In this document: piece after piece, positions 8,627 to 18,111 of the stretch
Layout of the letters: every line of letters begins with the position of its first letter
How positions within the stretch are numbered: position 1 is the first letter of the stretch
Assembly (NCBI GenBank): GCA_913057195.1
Contig: CAJXNL010000013.1
Coordinates: 1 to 62,762, forward strand
Length of the DNA stretch: 62,762 nucleotides
Source: an uncultured Wenzhouxiangella sp.
Lineage (GTDB): Bacteria; Pseudomonadota; Gammaproteobacteria; Xanthomonadales; Wenzhouxiangellaceae
Direction: 5' to 3'
Translations under genes and position numbers: made by a program
The notes under the pieces: generated by a model
Told to the model about the DNA's origin: nothing
Databases searched by the model: none
Seen by the model: the letters and a program-made list of their open reading frames with translations, nothing else

Positions 8627-9923
8627 GCCGCGCTGGGCCGCGGCCCAAGTCGCACAGCGGGTCCTGGATCAGGGCCAGGCCAGCGATGCGGCGATGGAGG
8701 TGGTGTGTCAGGGCCTGACTCGTGGGCAAGACCGTGCGCTGGCGCGTCGATTGGTGCACGGTTTGATGCGCGATTGGCCCATGGTGTCTGGCCTATTAAA
8801 GGCTTTGCTGCAAACCCCACTCAAGCGTCGCGATCGTGGGGTGTACTTTATTTTGTGCATTGGCTTGTCTGAGCTTCGAGCCGAGCGAGAGCCCGATCAT
8901 GCGGCAGTGAATGCGGCGGTGGAGGCGACCAAGCTGGCCAAAGCCAAGCACATGAGCAAGCTGGTCAATGCGGTGTTGAGGCGATTTTTGCGCGAGCGCG
9001 AGGCGCTTGAGGCTGATCAGGCCGATGCATTGACGGTTCAGTGGGGCCACCCAGCGTGGTTCATTCAAGCCCTCCAACATGACTGGCCAGAGGACTGGCA
9101 GCGCATCCTTGGTGCAGGCAATGTGTCGCCACCACTGACGCTGCGTGTCAATCGACGCCACTGGTCGCGTGATGATGCCTTATCGGCATTGACTCAGCAT
9201 GGCCTTGAGGCACACCCGATCCCCGGACTGGCCGACGCCGTTGAGCTCGAACGGCGCGTGGCGATTCGTGACATCCCTGAGTTTTCGACCGGCGGCTGGT
9301 CGGTGCAGGATGCCAGCGCCCAGTGGGCGGTCGATTGGCTTCAACTCACACCTGGGCTGCGGGTGTTGGATGCGTGCGCTGGCCCGGGCGGGAAAGCCGC
9401 CCACGCGCTGGAACGGGCCGATATTGAACTCCACGCGGTGGATTCTGACGGTGAGCGATTGGCGCGCGTGGAGACAGGCCTGGCGCGTCTGGGGCTGAGT
9501 GCTCAGCTGATTCATGCCGATGCCACCTCGGTGGCATCGTGGTGGGATGGCGGTTTGTTTGACCGGGTGTTGCTGGATGCGCCGTGCTCGGCGACCGGCG
9601 TCATTCGTCGCCACCCAGACATTCGATGGTTGCGCCAGGCGGGTGATCTCTCAAATCTCGTCGCCACCCAGCGCGCGTTGCTGGATGCGCTCTGGCCACT
9701 GGTCAAGCCCGGCGGTATCCTTGTCTATGTCACCTGCTCGGTATTGGCTGATGAGAATGACCGGCAGATGGCCTCATTTGTAGAGAGACACAGCGATGGA
9801 TCAATCCTCCAATCCCCACCCACGCCCACCGCGCCCGGACGCGCTGTCTCACCGGGTTGGCAGGTGCTGCCGGGTGAGGGTGGCTGGGATGGTTTTTATT
9901 TTGCTGCTGTTGAGCGCGTGTGA
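8604..9923 (+). CDS. rsmB: 16S rRNA (cytosine-967-C5)-methyltransferase
   Basis: Uses SAM to make m5C967 in 16S rRNA. From ATG 8604 the protein has 439 residues: an N-terminal NusB-like RNA-binding domain (AAAQVAQRVLDQGQ onward), then the RsmB/NOP methyltransferase with SAM motif I DACAGPGGKAAHALE, motif IV DAPCSATGVIRRHPD with one catalytic Cys, and motif VI VTCSVLADEND with the second. An upstream GTG-type start at 8538 would add an unmatched 22 residues, so 8604 is chosen. It overlaps the end of fmt, and its tail overlaps the next gene's earliest possible start. Confidence 0.95.
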   Translation: MPAPTGAEPRWAAAQVAQRVLDQGQASDAAMEVVCQGLTRGQDRALARRLVHGLMRDWPMVSGLLKALLQTPLKRRDRGVYFILCIGLSELRAEREPDHAAVNAAVEATKLAKAKHMSKLVNAVLRRFLREREALEADQADALTVQWGHPAWFIQALQHDWPEDWQRILGAGNVSPPLTLRVNRRHWSRDDALSALTQHGLEAHPIPGLADAVELERRVAIRDIPEFSTGGWSVQDASAQWAVDWLQLTPGLRVLDACAGPGGKAAHALERADIELHAVDSDGERLARVETGLARLGLSAQLIHADATSVASWWDGGLFDRVLLDAPCSATGVIRRHPDIRWLRQAGDLSNLVATQRALLDALWPLVKPGGILVYVTCSVLADENDRQMASFVERHSDGSILQSPPTPTAPGRAVSPGWQVLPGEGGWDGFYFAAVERV

Positions 9924-10455
9924 CCGGCCCGCTGAAATCGGATCGTCGGCAGACTGGGCGCTGTCTTTGAGCGAGCCACAGATCGAGTGGCGCGGCGGCG
10001 TGTTGGGCGTGTCCACCGGCATTGCACTCACGCCGTCAGCAGCCATATTGGAAGCGCTGGATCATGGGGTGGCGGTGAGTGTCGTGGTGGCCACCCGCGT
10101 GCATCCTTGGCACGGTGCGCTGGCGGCCACTGACCAAACGCGCAATCACCGCTTTGAGATTCGTTACCTGCCGTTGATTGAACACCATCAATTAACGGAG
10201 TTAAAGACGGGTCAGACCGACACTTATCCTCGCTTGAGCATGCTGCTGCGTGCGTTGTCTGAGCGCCGCTGGCTCGACACCCACCTGACCCGTGACCAAG
10301 CCAGCACCGATGAGTGGCAAGTTCAGGTGCGCGTTGATATTGATCGCGAGCGATTGCCCGCGCCGATGCAGCTGTCTGCGTGGCGAGATGAGCGTTGGCG
10401 GAGTGGACAAGACTGGCTGACTTGGCGCGTGGGACCTGACCATCATGCGCCATAG
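9874..10455 (+). CDS. DUF4390 putative lipoprotein
   Basis: Function unknown; DUF4390 proteins are usually encoded between rsmB and ntrY-like kinases, as here. The best start is GTG 9874 (or ATG 9889), giving a lipoprotein signal MRVAGMVFILLLLSAC. An ATG at 9796 is in frame but would prepend a Pro/Arg-rich stretch and overlap rsmB by 128 bases. The mature part is predicted beta-rich and contains the family segment HRFEIRYLPLIEHHQL and YPRLSMLLRALSERRW. The 3' end overlaps the kinase gene by 11 bases, so it may act as an envelope partner of that kinase; this is inference from position only. Confidence 0.8.
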   Translation: MRVAGMVFILLLLSACDRPAEIGSSADWALSLSEPQIEWRGGVLGVSTGIALTPSAAILEALDHGVAVSVVVATRVHPWHGALAATDQTRNHRFEIRYLPLIEHHQLTELKTGQTDTYPRLSMLLRALSERRWLDTHLTRDQASTDEWQVQVRVDIDRERLPAPMQLSAWRDERWRSGQDWLTWRVGPDHHAP

Positions 10456-12643
10456 CTTTGCTCGGGCGAAGTCCATCTTGAGCCGGCGGATGCACCCCTG
10501 GCTTCAGCGGTTGTTGCGGGTGTTGCCGTGGGCCTCCCTGCTGCTGATGTTGCTGACGGCCCTGTATTTGGTGATCAGCGTTGAGCAAGACACCACACAG
10601 CTGAGTCGACATGTGCTGTGGGTGTTTTTGTCTGCCACCGCGGCGCTGGTGCTGCTGGCGGCACTGATCGTGGGCCGGCTTTTAAAACTGCGCCAAAGAA
10701 TCAAAGCCGGCGAGCCGGGGGCGCAGTTAACTGCTCGGCTGGTGAAGATCTTTTCAGCTTTGGCGCTGCCGCCTGTGGTGGTGCTGTATCTGTTTGCGCT
10801 GCAGTTTCTCAGTGAGACCGTTGAGGGGTGGCTGGATGCACAAACCGAACATGCGCTGTCACAGTCCATCGAGCTGGGTCAGATGTTTTTGGACTTTCGA
10901 ACCCGTGAGGTCAGCGCCAGCCTGGCGCGGATCGCCGATGAACTGGACCAGAACTCGCCTGAGGACTGGGATGAGGCGTTGTTTTCACATGTTCGCTCCG
11001 CCGGACCGACGGAGTTGGCGGTGCTGGACGCCTCGGGGCAGGCGCGAACCTCGGTCAGCCTGGACCCACGGATTTTGATGCCTGATCTGCCCGATCCTTT
11101 TGCACTCAGTCAGGCGAGGGAGCAAACCACCCATGCCGCCGCTGAGCCAAGTGAGAACGGATTGGTGATTCGGGTGCTTCGGCAATTGCCGCGTCCTGGG
11201 CTGGGCCAATCGCCCTTGATTTTGCAAGCGATCTATCCCTTGCCCAGTGAGTTTTCAGGCATGGCGCAAGACATTGAGCAGGCTTACTATCGATATCAGA
11301 ACGTGGCGTTTTTACGCGAGCGCTTGGAGCAAAGCCTGGTGTTGATTTTGTCGCTGGTGCTGTTGCTGACCGCGCTTCTTGCGCTGTTGCTGGCCTTTAA
11401 CGCGGCCAGGCGAGTGACTCAGCCGGTCAAAGAGTTGGCGCTGGCCACCCAAGAGCTGGCGGCAGGTCGCTTCCCAAAAGCCTTGAAAAGCACCACCCCC
11501 GACGAGCTTGGGTTTTTGGTGGAGTCATTCAACACCATGACCCAAGAGCTGGCGCAGTCCAGACAGGCCTTGGAAGCGCAGCGGCGCTATTTGGAAGTGG
11601 TGTTGAGTCGGCTCTCTGCCGGGGTGATCGCGGTGGATCAAAACGGCACAGTGACCGCGCTCAACCCATCGGCCTGTGAGATTTTGATGCTGGATCGAGA
11701 CGCCGATCACAATCAGTCCATTCATGATCTGATCACCGCTCATCCCAGATTGCAGCCGCTGTTTGATTTGATCATTGATCGATTGGAGACGCCAAGCGGT
11801 GAGTGGCGCCAAGAGATACAAATCGGCGACTCGCCCCAGGGCGCATCGACAGGCGAACGTCCTTTGGTGCTGGTGTGCCGAGGGTCTGATCTTCCTGGCG
11901 AAACCGGAGGGCACGTGGTGGTCTTTGACGATGTGACGGTCTTGGATCAAGCCCAACGCGAAGCAGCATGGTCGGAAGTGGCGCGCCGTTTGGCCCATGA
12001 GGTCAAAAACCCATTGACTCCCATCCAGCTGGCCGCCGAGCGGCTTGAGCACAAACTCGGTGACAGCCTCACCGATGAGCAAGCCGCGCTGTTGACACGG
12101 GCCACGTCAACCATTGGCACGCAAGTGGATGCCTTGAGGCGGTTGGTGGATGCGTTCGGTGATTATGCCAAGCCCAAACCCCCAAAGATGGAGCGCATCA
12201 ATGTGGCGAGCATCCTCCAAGCGGTGGTCGATTTGTATACAAGCGCCGGTGAGTCTGCTCATTTCAAACTGGAGATTGAACCGTCACTCATGGTCACTGC
12301 CGATGCGGCGAGACTGCGCCAGGTGTTTATCAACCTCATTGCCAATGCCATCGAGGCGCAGCCCGGTCGATGCCCCACCATTTTGATTCGAGCGCAGCGC
12401 GGTGACGATTCGTCTGGTGCGGTGGTGTTCTCCTTTGTCGACGATGGCCCAGGCTTTGCCGATGCAATCAAAGCGCGCGTGTTTGAGCCATACGTCACCA
12501 GCAAAGAGGGGGGCACAGGGCTTGGGTTGGCGATTGTTCGGCGCATCATTGAAGAGCATCGCGGCGAGATTGATGTGAGCAATGACTCAAGCGGTGAGCT
12601 GGGTGGTGCGGTGGTGCGCTTATGGTTGCCGGGGCACGGGTGA
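10445..12643 (+). CDS. ntrY: NtrY-like membrane sensor histidine kinase
   Basis: A 732-residue sensor kinase with the NtrY layout. Two spans lie near residues 20-42 and 56-78, a third near 100-122, then a roughly 170-residue extracytoplasmic region, and another span near residues 297-320. HAMP (RRVTQPVKELALATQEL), PAS (near 375-480), HisKA with phosphoacceptor His518 in ARRLAHEVKNPLTPIQ, and a HATPase domain with N-box (INLIANAIEA), G1 (DDGPGFA) and G2 (GGTGLGLAI) follow. It overlaps the DUF4390 gene and is followed by an NtrX-like regulator. In characterised systems NtrYX links nitrogen, redox or envelope state to transcription; the signal here is unknown. Confidence 0.92.
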   Translation: MRHSFARAKSILSRRMHPWLQRLLRVLPWASLLLMLLTALYLVISVEQDTTQLSRHVLWVFLSATAALVLLAALIVGRLLKLRQRIKAGEPGAQLTARLVKIFSALALPPVVVLYLFALQFLSETVEGWLDAQTEHALSQSIELGQMFLDFRTREVSASLARIADELDQNSPEDWDEALFSHVRSAGPTELAVLDASGQARTSVSLDPRILMPDLPDPFALSQAREQTTHAAAEPSENGLVIRVLRQLPRPGLGQSPLILQAIYPLPSEFSGMAQDIEQAYYRYQNVAFLRERLEQSLVLILSLVLLLTALLALLLAFNAARRVTQPVKELALATQELAAGRFPKALKSTTPDELGFLVESFNTMTQELAQSRQALEAQRRYLEVVLSRLSAGVIAVDQNGTVTALNPSACEILMLDRDADHNQSIHDLITAHPRLQPLFDLIIDRLETPSGEWRQEIQIGDSPQGASTGERPLVLVCRGSDLPGETGGHVVVFDDVTVLDQAQREAAWSEVARRLAHEVKNPLTPIQLAAERLEHKLGDSLTDEQAALLTRATSTIGTQVDALRRLVDAFGDYAKPKPPKMERINVASILQAVVDLYTSAGESAHFKLEIEPSLMVTADAARLRQVFINLIANAIEAQPGRCPTILIRAQRGDDSSGAVVFSFVDDGPGFADAIKARVFEPYVTSKEGGTGLGLAIVRRIIEEHRGEIDVSNDSSGELGGAVVRLWLPGHG

Positions 12644-12708
12644 TATCGCGCCCATTTGGCGGTATCCTTGGATCGGCTCGCCGATGGAAGACATGAGACA
12701 ATAGCGCT

Positions 12709-14061
12709 ATGGCAACGGCATCAATCATGGTGGTGGACGACGCACCCGATATCCGTTCCTTGATCGGGGAGATCTTGGCCGATGAGGGGTACTCGGTCAT
12801 TGAGGCTGCCGATGCGGTTGCGGCTCGGGAAATGCGAAGCCTCCACCACCCCGATTTGATTTTATTGGATGTTTGGATGCCCGGCGACGATGGCATCAGC
12901 CTTCTTCGGGAGTGGGCCGAGGCGGGGGCACTGAAGACACCGGTGGTGATGATCTCAGGCCACGGCTCAGTCGACGCTGCGGTGGAAGCCACGCGGTTGG
13001 GGGCCGTTGACTTCATCGAAAAACCCGTCTCCATGGCGAAACTTTTGGCCACCGTCGACAAGGCGCTCACCCAGGCAGAGCAACGCCGTGATGCGATCGA
13101 ATCACCCAGCGTGAACCCAGAAGTGATGGAGCCTTTGGGGCGGTCTGCGGCAGTCCAGGCGCTGCGTCAAAAATTGGATAAGGTGGCTGAACACCTGGCG
13201 CCTGTGTTGATCAGTGGTGAGCCGGGTGTCGGGAAGTATCAAACAGCCCGCTGGATCCATGCCCACAGTAAAAAAAGCGATGGGCCTTTTATTTCGGTGA
13301 ATGCCGAGCGCTTGGTTGAAGACAGCCATACCGATGGGGTGGTCTTGGGCTTTCAATCCAACGCCGCTGGTCTCTTGGCACAGGCCGCTGGAGGCAGTTT
13401 ACTGATTGAGGACGTTGCCAAACTGAGCTCAGGTTTGCAAACGCAGCTCGCCCGATGGCTTGAGGTGCAGGCGGGCCAATCTCACCCCGCATCAAAGGGT
13501 GTTCGGCTGTTGGCCACCACTTCGGAGTCTTTGCGTGCGAAGGTCAGGGCAGGGCGGTTTGATGAGGGGCTGTACTACCAGCTGGGGGTGTTGCAAGTTG
13601 AGGTGCCACCGCTTCGAGAGCGCCGCGACGACTTGCCGGATCTGGTTCGTTTCTATGCTGAATACTACCCCTCGCGAGATGGTCTGGCGTACCGTCCGTT
13701 TTCGGTGGCGGCACAAAACAAACTCCGTCAATACGATTGGCCGGGAAATTTGCGAGAGTTGAGAAACCTCATCCAGCGCATTCTCATGATGGGTCATGAG
13801 GGCGAGGTCTCGGTCAGTGAGGTCGAACGGGCGTTGGCCAACGCGGGCCCGGCCGAGCACCATCCGTTGAGTGGTGATGTGCCCGATTGGTTTCGGTTGC
13901 CACTGCGCGAGGCACGCGAGGCCTTCGAGCGAGATTATTTGTTAACGCGGCTCAAAGCGGTCGATGGCAGCGTGGGCAAGCTGGCTGAAGCCATCGAGAT
14001 GGAGCGCACGCACCTGTATCGCAAGCTCCGCCAACTGGGGATTGATCCCAAGCAGGTATAG
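12709..14061 (+). CDS. ntrX: NtrX-like response regulator with degenerate AAA+ domain
   Basis: A 450-residue three-domain regulator. The receiver is intact: acidic pocket D10-D11, phosphoacceptor Asp54 in LILLDVWMPG, Ser83 and Lys105. The central domain keeps Walker A (GEPGVGK, 170-176) but lacks GAFTGA; Walker B reads SLLIEDVAK instead of TLFLDEIGD, and the arginine-finger segment reads GRFDEGLYYQL instead of GRFRxDLYYRL. The C-terminal Fis-type helix-turn-helix is normal (GKLAEAIEMERTHLYRKLRQLG). It should bind DNA and be phosphorylated by the upstream kinase, but is unlikely to remodel sigma-54 polymerase. trkA starts 3 bases after its stop. Confidence 0.9.
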   Translation: MATASIMVVDDAPDIRSLIGEILADEGYSVIEAADAVAAREMRSLHHPDLILLDVWMPGDDGISLLREWAEAGALKTPVVMISGHGSVDAAVEATRLGAVDFIEKPVSMAKLLATVDKALTQAEQRRDAIESPSVNPEVMEPLGRSAAVQALRQKLDKVAEHLAPVLISGEPGVGKYQTARWIHAHSKKSDGPFISVNAERLVEDSHTDGVVLGFQSNAAGLLAQAAGGSLLIEDVAKLSSGLQTQLARWLEVQAGQSHPASKGVRLLATTSESLRAKVRAGRFDEGLYYQLGVLQVEVPPLRERRDDLPDLVRFYAEYYPSRDGLAYRPFSVAAQNKLRQYDWPGNLRELRNLIQRILMMGHEGEVSVSEVERALANAGPAEHHPLSGDVPDWFRLPLREAREAFERDYLLTRLKAVDGSVGKLAEAIEMERTHLYRKLRQLGIDPKQV

Positions 14062-14064
14062 ACA

Positions 14065-15444
14065 ATGCAAATCATCATTCTAGGTGCAGGCCAAGTGGGC
14101 ACAGGAATGGCCCACAGCTTATCTCGAGAAGACAACGACATCACCATCGTCGATATCGATGCCGAACGACTGCGCCAGCTTCAAGAAAAGCTGGATGTGC
14201 GCACGGTTCAAGGACACGCATCTCACCCACAAACCCTGATTCGATCAGGCATTGAGGATGCGGATTTATTGATCGCATTGACCAACTCCGATGAGACCAA
14301 CATGGTCGCTTGCCAAGTCGCCTACTCATTGTTCAATACGCCGATGAAAGTGGCGCGGGTGCGTGCCGCTGACTACCTTGAGCACCCTGAGTTGTTTGAT
14401 CGCGAGCACTCGCCGATCGATGTTCTGATCAGCCCAGAACGTTTGGTGACCGAGCACATCCAAAGGCTCATTGAGATTCCAGGGGCCTTGCAGGTGTTGG
14501 ATTTTGCCGGCGGCAAAGCCCAATTGGTGGCCACGCGCGCCTTTCCAGATGGACCGTTGGTGGGTCGTGAACTGAAGTCACTCAAAGAGAAGCTCCCTGC
14601 CGGTGTGGATGCCCGCGTCGCTGCGATCTTTCGCGATGATCAGGCCATCATTCCGGAAGGGGATACCACCATCGAAGTCGATGACATCGTGTTTTTCCTG
14701 GCCGCGACTCGAGATACCCCGGTGGTGATGCGCGAGCTTCGCCGCATGGGCGGGCCCGCGAACCGAATCATGCTGGCCGGTGGTGGCAACATCGGCGCCG
14801 GTTTGGCCAAACAGCTCGAGCGCAGTCATCATGTCAAGATTATTGAGCAAAACCCGGGGCGCGCTGAGGCCATTGCCGATGACCTTGATACCTCGATCGT
14901 GTTGGTCGGCGACAGCGCCGATGAGGATCTTTTGCACGAGGAAGGCATCGATGAAATGGACGTGTTTTGTGCCCTGACCAATGATGATGAGGCCAATATT
15001 TTGTCATCGATGCTGGCCAAGCGGATGGGCTGTGAGAAGGTGATCACACTCATCAATCGTCCAGCCTATGTGGATTTGGTGGAAGCCGATCGAATCGATG
15101 TGGCCATCAGTCCGCAGCAAATCACCATCGGTGCGTTGCTTACGCACATTCGCAAAGGCGATATGGTTCGCGTCCACTCGTTGCGACGGGGGGCTGCTGA
15201 AGCCATTGAAGCAGTGGCCCATGGTCAGCCAGGCAGTTCAAAGGTGGTGGGCAAGCTCATTGGAGAGATTGATTTGCCGCATGACACCATCACCATTGGG
15301 GGAATTGTTCGCGGTGATGAAATCATCATCGCGCACCATGATGTGATGATCCAAAACGACGATCACGTGATCATGTTCGTGGCCGATCAAAAAGCGATCA
15401 AAACGGTCGAAGCGTTGTTTTCGCCTGATGCGGTGTTCGCCTAG
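14065..15444 (+). CDS. trkA: Trk potassium uptake regulatory subunit TrkA
   Basis: Cytoplasmic gating ring of the Trk K+ channel, binding NAD(H) or ATP. The 459-residue protein is a tandem duplication of RCK_N plus RCK_C: the first Rossmann motif is ILGAGQVGTGMA at the N-terminus and the second is MLAGGGNIGAGLA near residue 234. Each is followed by an Asp/Glu (IVDIDAERL; IIEQNPGRA) at the end of the second strand and a TrkA_C domain. Length is normal. The stop codon is immediately followed by the trkH start, so the two subunits are translationally linked. Confidence 0.97.
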   Translation: MQIIILGAGQVGTGMAHSLSREDNDITIVDIDAERLRQLQEKLDVRTVQGHASHPQTLIRSGIEDADLLIALTNSDETNMVACQVAYSLFNTPMKVARVRAADYLEHPELFDREHSPIDVLISPERLVTEHIQRLIEIPGALQVLDFAGGKAQLVATRAFPDGPLVGRELKSLKEKLPAGVDARVAAIFRDDQAIIPEGDTTIEVDDIVFFLAATRDTPVVMRELRRMGGPANRIMLAGGGNIGAGLAKQLERSHHVKIIEQNPGRAEAIADDLDTSIVLVGDSADEDLLHEEGIDEMDVFCALTNDDEANILSSMLAKRMGCEKVITLINRPAYVDLVEADRIDVAISPQQITIGALLTHIRKGDMVRVHSLRRGAAEAIEAVAHGQPGSSKVVGKLIGEIDLPHDTITIGGIVRGDEIIIAHHDVMIQNDDHVIMFVADQKAIKTVEALFSPDAVFA

Positions 15445-16899
15445 ATGAGAGTGAACGCCTATGCCCCGGTCCAGCGGGTGGTCGGTGTGCTGTTGGCGCT
15501 GATCAGCGTCAGTTTCTTGCCGCCGATGGTGGTGTCTTGGGTGGTGGGCGACGGCATTGGCTGGTCGTTTGTGGTCAGTTTTTTGCTCGTGTCTGGCGTG
15601 GGGGGGCTGCTCTACTGGCCCGTCCGGCAGGCCGATCGAGACCTTCGGATCAGCGATGGGTTTTTGGTGGTCGTGGCGTGCTGGGCTGCGGTGTGCCTGG
15701 CTGGCTCTTTGCCTTTTGTCTTGGGGCTGGAGGCGTCTTTGGCCGACGCCATCTTTGAATCGACATCGGGGATCACCACCACCGGTGCGACCGTGTTTTC
15801 AGGTCTGGACGCCATGCCCGTATCGATCTTGTGGTACCGCCAGCAGCTCCAGTGGATGGGTGGGCTTGGGATTATTATTTTGGCCGTGGCGATCTTGCCC
15901 ATGCTGCGCGTCGGCGGGATGCAGGTCTATAAAGCCGAGGCCACCGGGCCGATGAAAGAAAACCGCCTGACGCCCAAAATCGCCGAGACCGCCAAGGCGC
16001 TGTGGCTGATCTATATTGCATTGACCATCATTTGTGCAGCGGCCTATTGGGCTGCGGGCATGTCGGCGTTTGATGCGCTGATGCACAGTTTTTCGACCAT
16101 CGCCACCGCGGGTTTCTCGACCCACGACGCATCGATTGGTCATTTCAATAGCCCACTCATTGAATGGCTGGTGATTGTTTTTGTGTTCATAGCCAGCCTC
16201 AATTTCGCGCTGCACTTTTTAGCGCTGCGCCGGGCGAGCATGCAGGTGTATCTTAAAGACCCTGAGCTGAAATTGTTTGCCGCTTTGGTGGTGTTGATCA
16301 GCGTATTGGTCACGGTGCTGCTGTGGCGTCAAGATGTTTCGGGTGGGTTCTGGGCAGCGCTTCGAACGGGCGCATTTCATACCGTGTCGTATATCACCAC
16401 CACCGGATTTGCGACTGAAGGGGTGTACCTGTGGCCTGGGACCTTGCCGCTGCTGCTGTTGATGATCAGCGCATTGGGGGGTTGCGCGGGGGCGACCACC
16501 GGCGGCTTTAAAATGATCCGCGTTTATTTGTTGACCAAACAAGGCATTCGTGAGTTGAAGCGGCTGGCGCACCCTCGCTCGGTGGTGCCTTTGAAGCTCG
16601 GTGGGCGAACATTGGATGATGAAGTCGCGAATGCGGTGTGGGGCTATGTGTCGCTTTATATCGTATGCATTGTTGTGTTGACGCTGTTGGTTTCAGGGCT
16701 CGAGGCTGATTTGGTCACCGCTGTGTCGGTGGTGTTTTCAGCCATGAACAATCTGGGGCCTGCGTTGGGTGGGGCAGGCGCCAACTGGGGTGGCTTAAGT
16801 GACATCACCAAAGGATTGATGAGTTTTGCGATGCTGTTGGGTCGGCTTGAGATTTTTACAATCTTGGTGCTGTTAACACCGACGTATTGGAAGCACTGA
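15445..16899 (+). CDS. trkH: Trk system potassium transporter TrkH
   Basis: The channel-forming subunit for low-affinity K+ uptake. The 484-residue membrane protein contains four M1-P-M2 repeats with recognisable selectivity-filter segments: STSGITTTGATVF, SFSTIATAGFSTHD, TVSYITTTGFATEG and, less conserved, SAMNNLGPALG. The gating loop region between repeats 3 and 4 has GGCAGATTGGFKMIR. Length and motif order match TrkH. The start ATG directly follows the TrkA stop. A small TPR gene follows 15 bases later. Confidence 0.97.
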   Translation: MRVNAYAPVQRVVGVLLALISVSFLPPMVVSWVVGDGIGWSFVVSFLLVSGVGGLLYWPVRQADRDLRISDGFLVVVACWAAVCLAGSLPFVLGLEASLADAIFESTSGITTTGATVFSGLDAMPVSILWYRQQLQWMGGLGIIILAVAILPMLRVGGMQVYKAEATGPMKENRLTPKIAETAKALWLIYIALTIICAAAYWAAGMSAFDALMHSFSTIATAGFSTHDASIGHFNSPLIEWLVIVFVFIASLNFALHFLALRRASMQVYLKDPELKLFAALVVLISVLVTVLLWRQDVSGGFWAALRTGAFHTVSYITTTGFATEGVYLWPGTLPLLLLMISALGGCAGATTGGFKMIRVYLLTKQGIRELKRLAHPRSVVPLKLGGRTLDDEVANAVWGYVSLYIVCIVVLTLLVSGLEADLVTAVSVVFSAMNNLGPALGGAGANWGGLSDITKGLMSFAMLLGRLEIFTILVLLTPTYWKH

Positions 16900-16914
16900 A
16901 TTGGAGGTTGCTGT

Positions 16915-17220
16915 ATGGACGTGGCGGCCCTTGAGAACATGATTGAGCAAGGCCGAGACAGTTATGAAGCCCGCTTGGCGGTGGGGCAGGCGTATCTTAA
17001 GCGCGGCCAATTCAGCCACGCGGCTGCACATCTTAAAGTGGCCACCACCACCGAGCCCGATAAAACCGTGGGCTGGCAGTTGTTGGGGCAAGTTTGGCGT
17101 GACCAAGGCGAAGACGCCGCGGCCCGTGCCGCGTGGGAGCGAGGGATCGAAGTGGCCTCAGCCAATGGCGATGAGCAAGCCAAAAAAGTGATGCAAGTCT
17201 GGCTCAAACGCCTGGGGTGA
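16915..17220 (+). CDS. Small tetratricopeptide-repeat protein
   Basis: A 101-residue soluble protein built of about two TPR units: ARLAVGQAYLKRGQFSHAA and GWQLLGQVWRDQGEDAAA, each with the conserved small-Gly-Leu/Ala pattern, then a capping helix (QAKKVMQVWLKRLG). No signal peptide. A GGAGG ribosome-binding site sits just upstream of ATG 16915. It is the last gene of the ntrYX-trkAH run and converges with the nuclease gene. TPRs mediate protein contacts; the partner is unknown. Confidence 0.8.
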   Translation: MDVAALENMIEQGRDSYEARLAVGQAYLKRGQFSHAAAHLKVATTTEPDKTVGWQLLGQVWRDQGEDAAARAAWERGIEVASANGDEQAKKVMQVWLKRLG

Positions 17221-17239
17221 TGCCTCACGCCCTGCCAAT

Positions 17240-18091
17240 TCAGTCAGCAAACACTTCGTTGAGAATGCCGGCTAATCGGAGTCCACTGCGCGCCAGCTGC
17301 AGTTCTGCTGCGGGCATCCACACATCGCGATAGGTCTCATCCATGATCGGCACCGGCGTTGTGCGTTGCTGACCACCTTCATGCTCGCCGTGCCGTGGCA
17401 CCGGGTAGAGGCCTGCGAAAATATACCGCCTGGCTTCAGTCACCCAGGGCTTGGGATCAGTTTGGGTGATCCACAGCGCTTTTTGCGCATCAGAGTAGCT
17501 TCGGTTCAGGTGGTCGGCGTATTCGCGGGCACTGAACCGATCCAGGCGAGGCTCAATCACGTTGAGGTCCCAGTATCGGTGTAAGTTGTAAGGCTCGTCT
17601 CGATAGATCACTTCAAAATCATTGCCACCGCGGTCGTCAGCAAAGCCTGTGTGCAGCGGTTGGTGAATGTCACCGACAAAATGCACTAAAAACTTCAAAG
17701 CTTCGATGCGCGTTTGTCGGGGCAGGTCGTCATCCCTCAGTGCTTGCTGATATTTCAAAACCGCGGTGTAGGCCGTGCCTTGCGGCAAATGAAGATCGTC
17801 ATGGCTGGGCCGAAGTTGGTCTCTGGGCCCGTTGACATAATGATAGGGCGCGGTATCGCGTCTCTCGCCCCGAACGCGGTCTGCCCAAGCGGCCACCTCG
17901 CCGAGGCTGTCATCGCCCAGCAGCGCTTCAACAGCGGTTTGAGCTTCAGCGCTCAGGTGGATCTCAGCCAGATGGCCGCTGGTTTCGTGGGCGTAGCGTG
18001 ACCACCCGAGCGATTCGCTCATGGGCACCCACCAACCAGTGATCAGCAAGCAAAGGGAGGCGGCTTGTGTTGAACGCAAGACAAATCGCAT
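17240..18091 (-). CDS. Secreted S1/P1-type nuclease
   Basis: S1/P1 nucleases are zinc enzymes that degrade single-stranded RNA and DNA, releasing 5'-nucleotides. The 283-residue precursor has a signal peptide (to about residue 28) and then a Trp near the mature N-terminus (LGWSRYAHETSGHLAEI), whose amino group is normally a zinc ligand. Other ligands are recognisable: WADRVRGE, YHYVNGP, HFVGDIHQPLH, RGGNDFEV and NLHRYWDLNVIE. The mature N-terminus is not exactly Trp as in the fungal enzymes, so the cleavage site is uncertain. It is the last gene of the minus-strand run starting with the SLC13 permease, probably for nucleic-acid scavenging. Confidence 0.88.
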   Translation of the reverse strand: MRFVLRSTQAASLCLLITGWWVPMSESLGWSRYAHETSGHLAEIHLSAEAQTAVEALLGDDSLGEVAAWADRVRGERRDTAPYHYVNGPRDQLRPSHDDLHLPQGTAYTAVLKYQQALRDDDLPRQTRIEALKFLVHFVGDIHQPLHTGFADDRGGNDFEVIYRDEPYNLHRYWDLNVIEPRLDRFSAREYADHLNRSYSDAQKALWITQTDPKPWVTEARRYIFAGLYPVPRHGEHEGGQQRTTPVPIMDETYRDVWMPAAELQLARSGLRLAGILNEVFAD

Positions 18092-18111
18092 AAAGTGGGC
18101 CCAAATACAAT

